Of a stretch of 6,893 bases of DNA, positions 4,608 to 6,893 are shown in pieces. This DNA is from Treponema sp. GTDB taxonomy: Bacteria; Spirochaetota; Spirochaetia; Treponematales; Breznakiellaceae. Positions within the stretch are counted from its first letter, which is position 1. Every line of letters begins with the position of its first letter. The DNA is taken from the NCBI GenBank assembly GCA_031261385.1, contig JAISJS010000177.1, forward strand, positions 1 through 6,893. The letters run 5' to 3'. The notes beneath the pieces were generated by a model. It saw nothing but the letters and a program-made list of their open reading frames with translations. It did no database searches and was not told the DNA's origin. Both the position numbers and the translations under genes were made by a program.

Positions 4608-5576
4608 ATGCTTGAAGGCATTCTTATAGAAGGACTTATCTACGGCATCATGGTCCTGGGGGTGTTTATCACCTTCCGGGTCTTGAACTTTGCCGATATG
4701 ACCGTAGACGGGTCCTTCCCCCTTGGGGCGGCGATCATGGCAGTAATGCTTACCCGCGGGCTCTCGCCTGCGGCCGCCATGGGGATCGCTTTTTTGGGCG
4801 GCGCCGCGGCGGGGCTTATCACCGCCCTGATCCATACCAAGCTCAAGATACCCGATCTCCTTTCCGGCATTCTTACGATGACGATGCTCTACTCGGTAAA
4901 TCTGCGGGTCATGTCAAACCGTGCGAATCTTTCCCTGCTTAAAGTTCCAACCCTTTTTACAAAGATCTCCGATTGGGCGGGAGCCTTTATGCCCCCGCAA
5001 TGGGCCATCGTTATTTATTGTGTTATCATCGTTGCGGTTATCAAGATTGTTCTGGATCTGTTCTTTCACACCGATTACGGCCTTTCCATGGGCGCCCTTG
5101 GCGCCAACCCCCAGCTGATAATTTCCCAGGGGATGAACCCCGATGTGATTAAGATAAGCGGCATCTGTCTTGCAAACGGCCTTGTTGCAATTTCCGGATC
5201 GTTAACTGCAATGTATCAGGGTTTCGGTGATGTAAACCTTGGAACCGGCATGATCGTCTCCGGTCTTGCGTCCCTTATGATAGGTGAATTTCTTATTCAT
5301 TCCAATAAGATAGGCCTCCTTACCCTGCGGGTGATCCTTGGCTCCATTCTTTACCGGGGTCTCATGTACCTTGCCCGGAATTACGGCTATTACGTTCACA
5401 TGACGGCTAACGATCTTAAATTGATTACAGGTCTTTTGATTATCCTGTGCATTATTATTTCCCGGTCAGGCTTCCGGGGTTTTTCCCGCAAAGGGGGAAA
5501 GCAAAAAACCGCAACGCCGGAAGCAGCGCCCAAAACTTCGCCTGCATCATCATCCGGGGAAGCGCCGCATGGTTAG
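4608..5576 (+). CDS. ABC importer permease, BPD_transp_2 / TrpY type
   Basis: A 322-residue integral membrane protein (PF02653, COG4120) that should form a homodimeric channel for the importer. Hydrophobic segments cover most of residues 5-285, about eight or nine spans. The family signature LNFADMTVDGSFPLGAA is at 26-42, a cytoplasmic coupling region at about 158-185 (LSMGALGANPQLIISQGMNP), SGLASLMIGE at 218-227 and TANDLKLITG at 266-275. The ATG at 4608 follows GGGGAAG with usual spacing. It starts 33 bases after the binding protein and its last 8 bases overlap the ATPase gene, which indicates one operon with translational coupling. The C-terminal tail from about 286 is unusual: it is basic, then Ala/Pro/Ser/Thr-rich (KTATPEAAPKTSPASSS), polar and probably disordered. 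Confidence 0.9.
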   Translation: MLEGILIEGLIYGIMVLGVFITFRVLNFADMTVDGSFPLGAAIMAVMLTRGLSPAAAMGIAFLGGAAAGLITALIHTKLKIPDLLSGILTMTMLYSVNLRVMSNRANLSLLKVPTLFTKISDWAGAFMPPQWAIVIYCVIIVAVIKIVLDLFFHTDYGLSMGALGANPQLIISQGMNPDVIKISGICLANGLVAISGSLTAMYQGFGDVNLGTGMIVSGLASLMIGEFLIHSNKIGLLTLRVILGSILYRGLMYLARNYGYYVHMTANDLKLITGLLIILCIIISRSGFRGFSRKGGKQKTATPEAAPKTSPASSSGEAPHG

Positions 5577-6420
5577 AGTCGAGAATCTTGGCATGGTTTT
5601 TTCACCGGGTACTCCCGATGAAAACAAAGCCCTTAAAAATATAAATCTTACCGTGCGTGAAGGAGACTTTATCACGATCATCGGTTCCAACGGCGCGGGG
5701 AAAACCACGCTGCTTAACGCCATTTCAGGAACCTGTCTTCCGACCTCCGGAAAAGTATTTATCAAAACGGCGGACACTGCAAAATCTGCAGAACGAACAC
5801 GTTCTACTGAACGAACACGTTCTACCGAACGTGAGATAACCCGCGAAGCCGAATATAAACGGGCCCGCTACATCGGCCGTATTTTTCAAAATCCGCTTTT
5901 GGGCACCGCCGGAAAAATGACCCTTGCCGACAACATGATGATCTGTTACCGCAAGGGCTACAAGGGCCTTAAAATCAGTCTGAATAAAACCATGAAAGAA
6001 TATTTCCGGAATGAACTTGCCACCCTGGGCATGGGAATGGAAAACCGCCTTAATGACAATGTCGACCTTTTTTCAGGCGGCCAGCGGCAGGCCCTTACCC
6101 TGCTTATGACGGTAATGTCCCGCCCAAGCCTGCTGCTGCTTGACGAACACACCGCGGCCCTCGATCCCCGTAATGCGGAAATGATCATGGACCTGACCCG
6201 CCGCTTTGCCGCCGACTATCACCTGACCGTCATGATGATCACCCACAACATGGCCCAGGCCCTTGACGCCGGTAACCGCCTTTTGATGATGGATTCCGGC
6301 GAAATCATCCTTGACATCGACGCCGCAGAAAAAGCGAAACTTACCACCGCCGATATTATTCAGCGTTTCCGTGACATTAAAAAACAGGAACTCGCCAATG
6401 ATGAAATGCTGCTGGGCTAA
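5569..6420 (+). CDS. ABC importer ATP-binding protein, TrpZ/COG1101 type
   Basis: A 283-residue ABC ATPase completing the importer. Walker A is GSNGAGKTT (39-47), the Q-loop glutamine is Q107 (GRIFQNP), the signature is FSGGQRQALTLLM (168-180), Walker B is LLLLDEH (188-194), the D-loop is ALDP (197-200) and the switch histidine is H226 (MITHNM). The signature has F where many ABC proteins have L (FSGGQ), probably harmless. The segment QALTLLM, DEHTAALDP and ITHNMAQALDAGNR is characteristic of COG1101. Its ATG overlaps the permease stop in ATGGTTAG, with GGGGA 8 bases upstream. Between the first beta sheet and the Q-loop, residues about 70-95 hold an extra charged segment containing ERTRST twice, not expected in the family. 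The stop overlaps that of the convergent exporter gene. Confidence 0.92.
   Translation: MVRVENLGMVFSPGTPDENKALKNINLTVREGDFITIIGSNGAGKTTLLNAISGTCLPTSGKVFIKTADTAKSAERTRSTERTRSTEREITREAEYKRARYIGRIFQNPLLGTAGKMTLADNMMICYRKGYKGLKISLNKTMKEYFRNELATLGMGMENRLNDNVDLFSGGQRQALTLLMTVMSRPSLLLLDEHTAALDPRNAEMIMDLTRRFAADYHLTVMMITHNMAQALDAGNRLLMMDSGEIILDIDAAEKAKLTTADIIQRFRDIKKQELANDEMLLG
5791..5831 (+). repeat. In-frame 18-base tandem repeat in the importer ATPase gene
   Basis: An 18-base unit, GAACGAACACGTTCTACT, occurs at 5791-5808 and again at 5809-5826 with one change (final T to C), followed by the first five bases of a third copy. It encodes ERTRST twice, then ER (residues 75-88). Each unit contains a small inverted repeat, GAACG-AACA-CGTTC. 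A multiple of three bases keeps the frame, so copy number could vary without breaking the gene. Confidence 0.9.
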
Positions 6421-6458
6421 GTATTAAACTGCGCGGCGTTCAGCTCGGAATACAGCCC
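6414..6458. other. Imperfect inverted repeat spanning the convergent gene ends
   Basis: GGGCT (6414-6418) and GTATT (6421-6425), separated by AA, pair with AATAC (6449-6453) and AGCCC (6454-6458) around a 23-base loop. It spans both stop codons and could act as a weak shared transcript end, but the loop is large and no T run follows on either strand. I do not call it an intrinsic terminator. Confidence 0.25.
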
Positions 6459-6893
6459 GCCCTGTTCAAGAAGCTCCTCATGACTGCCTTCCTGCCGTAT
6501 ACCTTCGGTGTCAATTACAATTATTTTATCGGCGCGGCGTATTGTGGAAAGCCGGTGGGCGATAATCAGCGTGGTCCTGCCGCGGGAAAGCTCTTCCAGT
6601 GAGCGCTGGATTTTTATTTCGGTGGCGGTGTCAAGCGCGCTGGTTGCTTCATCAAGAATAAGGATGGGTGGGTTCTTGAGAAAAATCCTGGCGATGCTGA
6701 CCCGCTGCTTCTGTCCGCCTGAAAGCATGATCCCCCGTTCCCCGACCAAAGTATCGTAACCCGCAGGAGTTTTCATGATATCATCGTGAATCTCCGCCCA
6801 TTTCGCCGCGGCAACAATTTCATCATCGGTAGCGCCAATTCTGCCGTAACGGATATTTTCCCTGACCGTCCCCGCAAAGAGAAACACATCCTG
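6417..6893 (-). CDS. C-terminal part of an ABC exporter (MsbA/multidrug type), runs off the right edge
   Basis: The last 158 residues of a nucleotide-binding domain from a fused membrane-plus-ATPase exporter; the frame is open to the window edge, so the start, membrane domain and Walker A lie outside. It begins at the Q-loop (QDVFLFAGTVRENIRYG). The signature MLSGGQKQR is at fragment residues 56-64, Walker B ILILDEATSALD at 77-88 and the switch histidine H113 in IIAHRLSTIRRAD. This order and wording are typical of MsbA/LmrA/BmrA-type half transporters that export lipids, drugs or peptides from the cytoplasmic membrane. A GTG at 6887 could be mistaken for a start but is internal. The gene is convergent with the importer operon and shares stop bases with it (TAG 6419-6417 against TAA 6418-6420). 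The substrate is unknown; such genes often come in pairs, and the partner is not visible. Confidence 0.93.
   Translation of the reverse strand, partial: QDVFLFAGTVRENIRYGRIGATDDEIVAAAKWAEIHDDIMKTPAGYDTLVGERGIMLSGGQKQRVSIARIFLKNPPILILDEATSALDTATEIKIQRSLEELSRGRTTLIIAHRLSTIRRADKIIVIDTEGIRQEGSHEELLEQGGLYSELNAAQFNT

Noticed and set aside
4176..4835. A 219-codon open frame on the minus strand across the binding protein/permease junction
   Set aside because: It runs antisense to two well-supported genes, has a low-complexity composition rich in G, R, K and H typical of shadow frames, and shows no recognisable motif.
5791..5831. CRISPR-like repeat array
   Set aside because: The units are contiguous with no spacers and lie in frame within a coding sequence.

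Overview
This 6.9 kb window is ordinary-looking bacterial chromosome. Its moderate base composition, a lipoprotein-dependent ABC importer, a retropepsin-like protease remnant and a DUF4143-type ATPase ending in the family-typical IPLWLFGFLY make a spirochaete of the Treponema group (gut-associated, Treponema primitia-like) my best guess. That taxonomic call rests on remembered family resemblance, not on a marker gene.

Left part (1-1460): a complete iron-dependent (YqhD/BdhA-type) alcohol dehydrogenase is followed within 8 bases by a strong sigma70-like promoter (TTGACC, 17 bases, TAGAAT). About 120 nt of strongly structured leader follow, and then tRNA-Leu(UAA). The leader can fold into a three-way-junction-like RNA ending in six T, and its last hairpin abuts the first base of the tRNA.

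Middle part (1464-2993): five bases after the tRNA lies a broken retropepsin-like (clan AA) aspartic protease gene. It is frameshifted by what looks like a 10-base insertion just before the catalytic VDTG motif. Its recognisable homology stops 3 bases before the stop codon of a complete ATPase gene of the AAA plus DUF4143 type on the minus strand. The tight junction suggests that the ATPase was inserted into the protease gene, or that a deletion joined the two. The ATPase has no Shine-Dalgarno sequence and may be leaderless. A 200-base intergenic region with an interrupted inverted repeat and a perfect 10-base palindrome separates it from the next gene.

Right part (2994-6420): a small exported protein of unknown function appears to start at an ATT codon with an ideal ribosome binding site and a full signal peptide. 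It is followed by a complete three-gene ABC importer: lipoprotein binding protein (PF04392/TrpX type), permease with a single hydrophobic domain, and ATPase overlapping the permease by 8 bases. The nearest characterised relatives are the TrpXYZ aromatic amino acid transporters, so amino acid uptake is the likely role. The ATPase carries an in-frame tandem 18-base repeat (ERTRST twice) in a loop.

Right edge (6417-6893): the 3' end of an MsbA/multidrug-type ABC exporter gene runs in from the right on the minus strand. Its stop codon overlaps the importer's last stop codon tail to tail.

I did not find CRISPR, an insertion sequence, an integrase or a clear new defence system. The least explained elements are the tRNA leader, the protease/ATPase junction and the ATT start.
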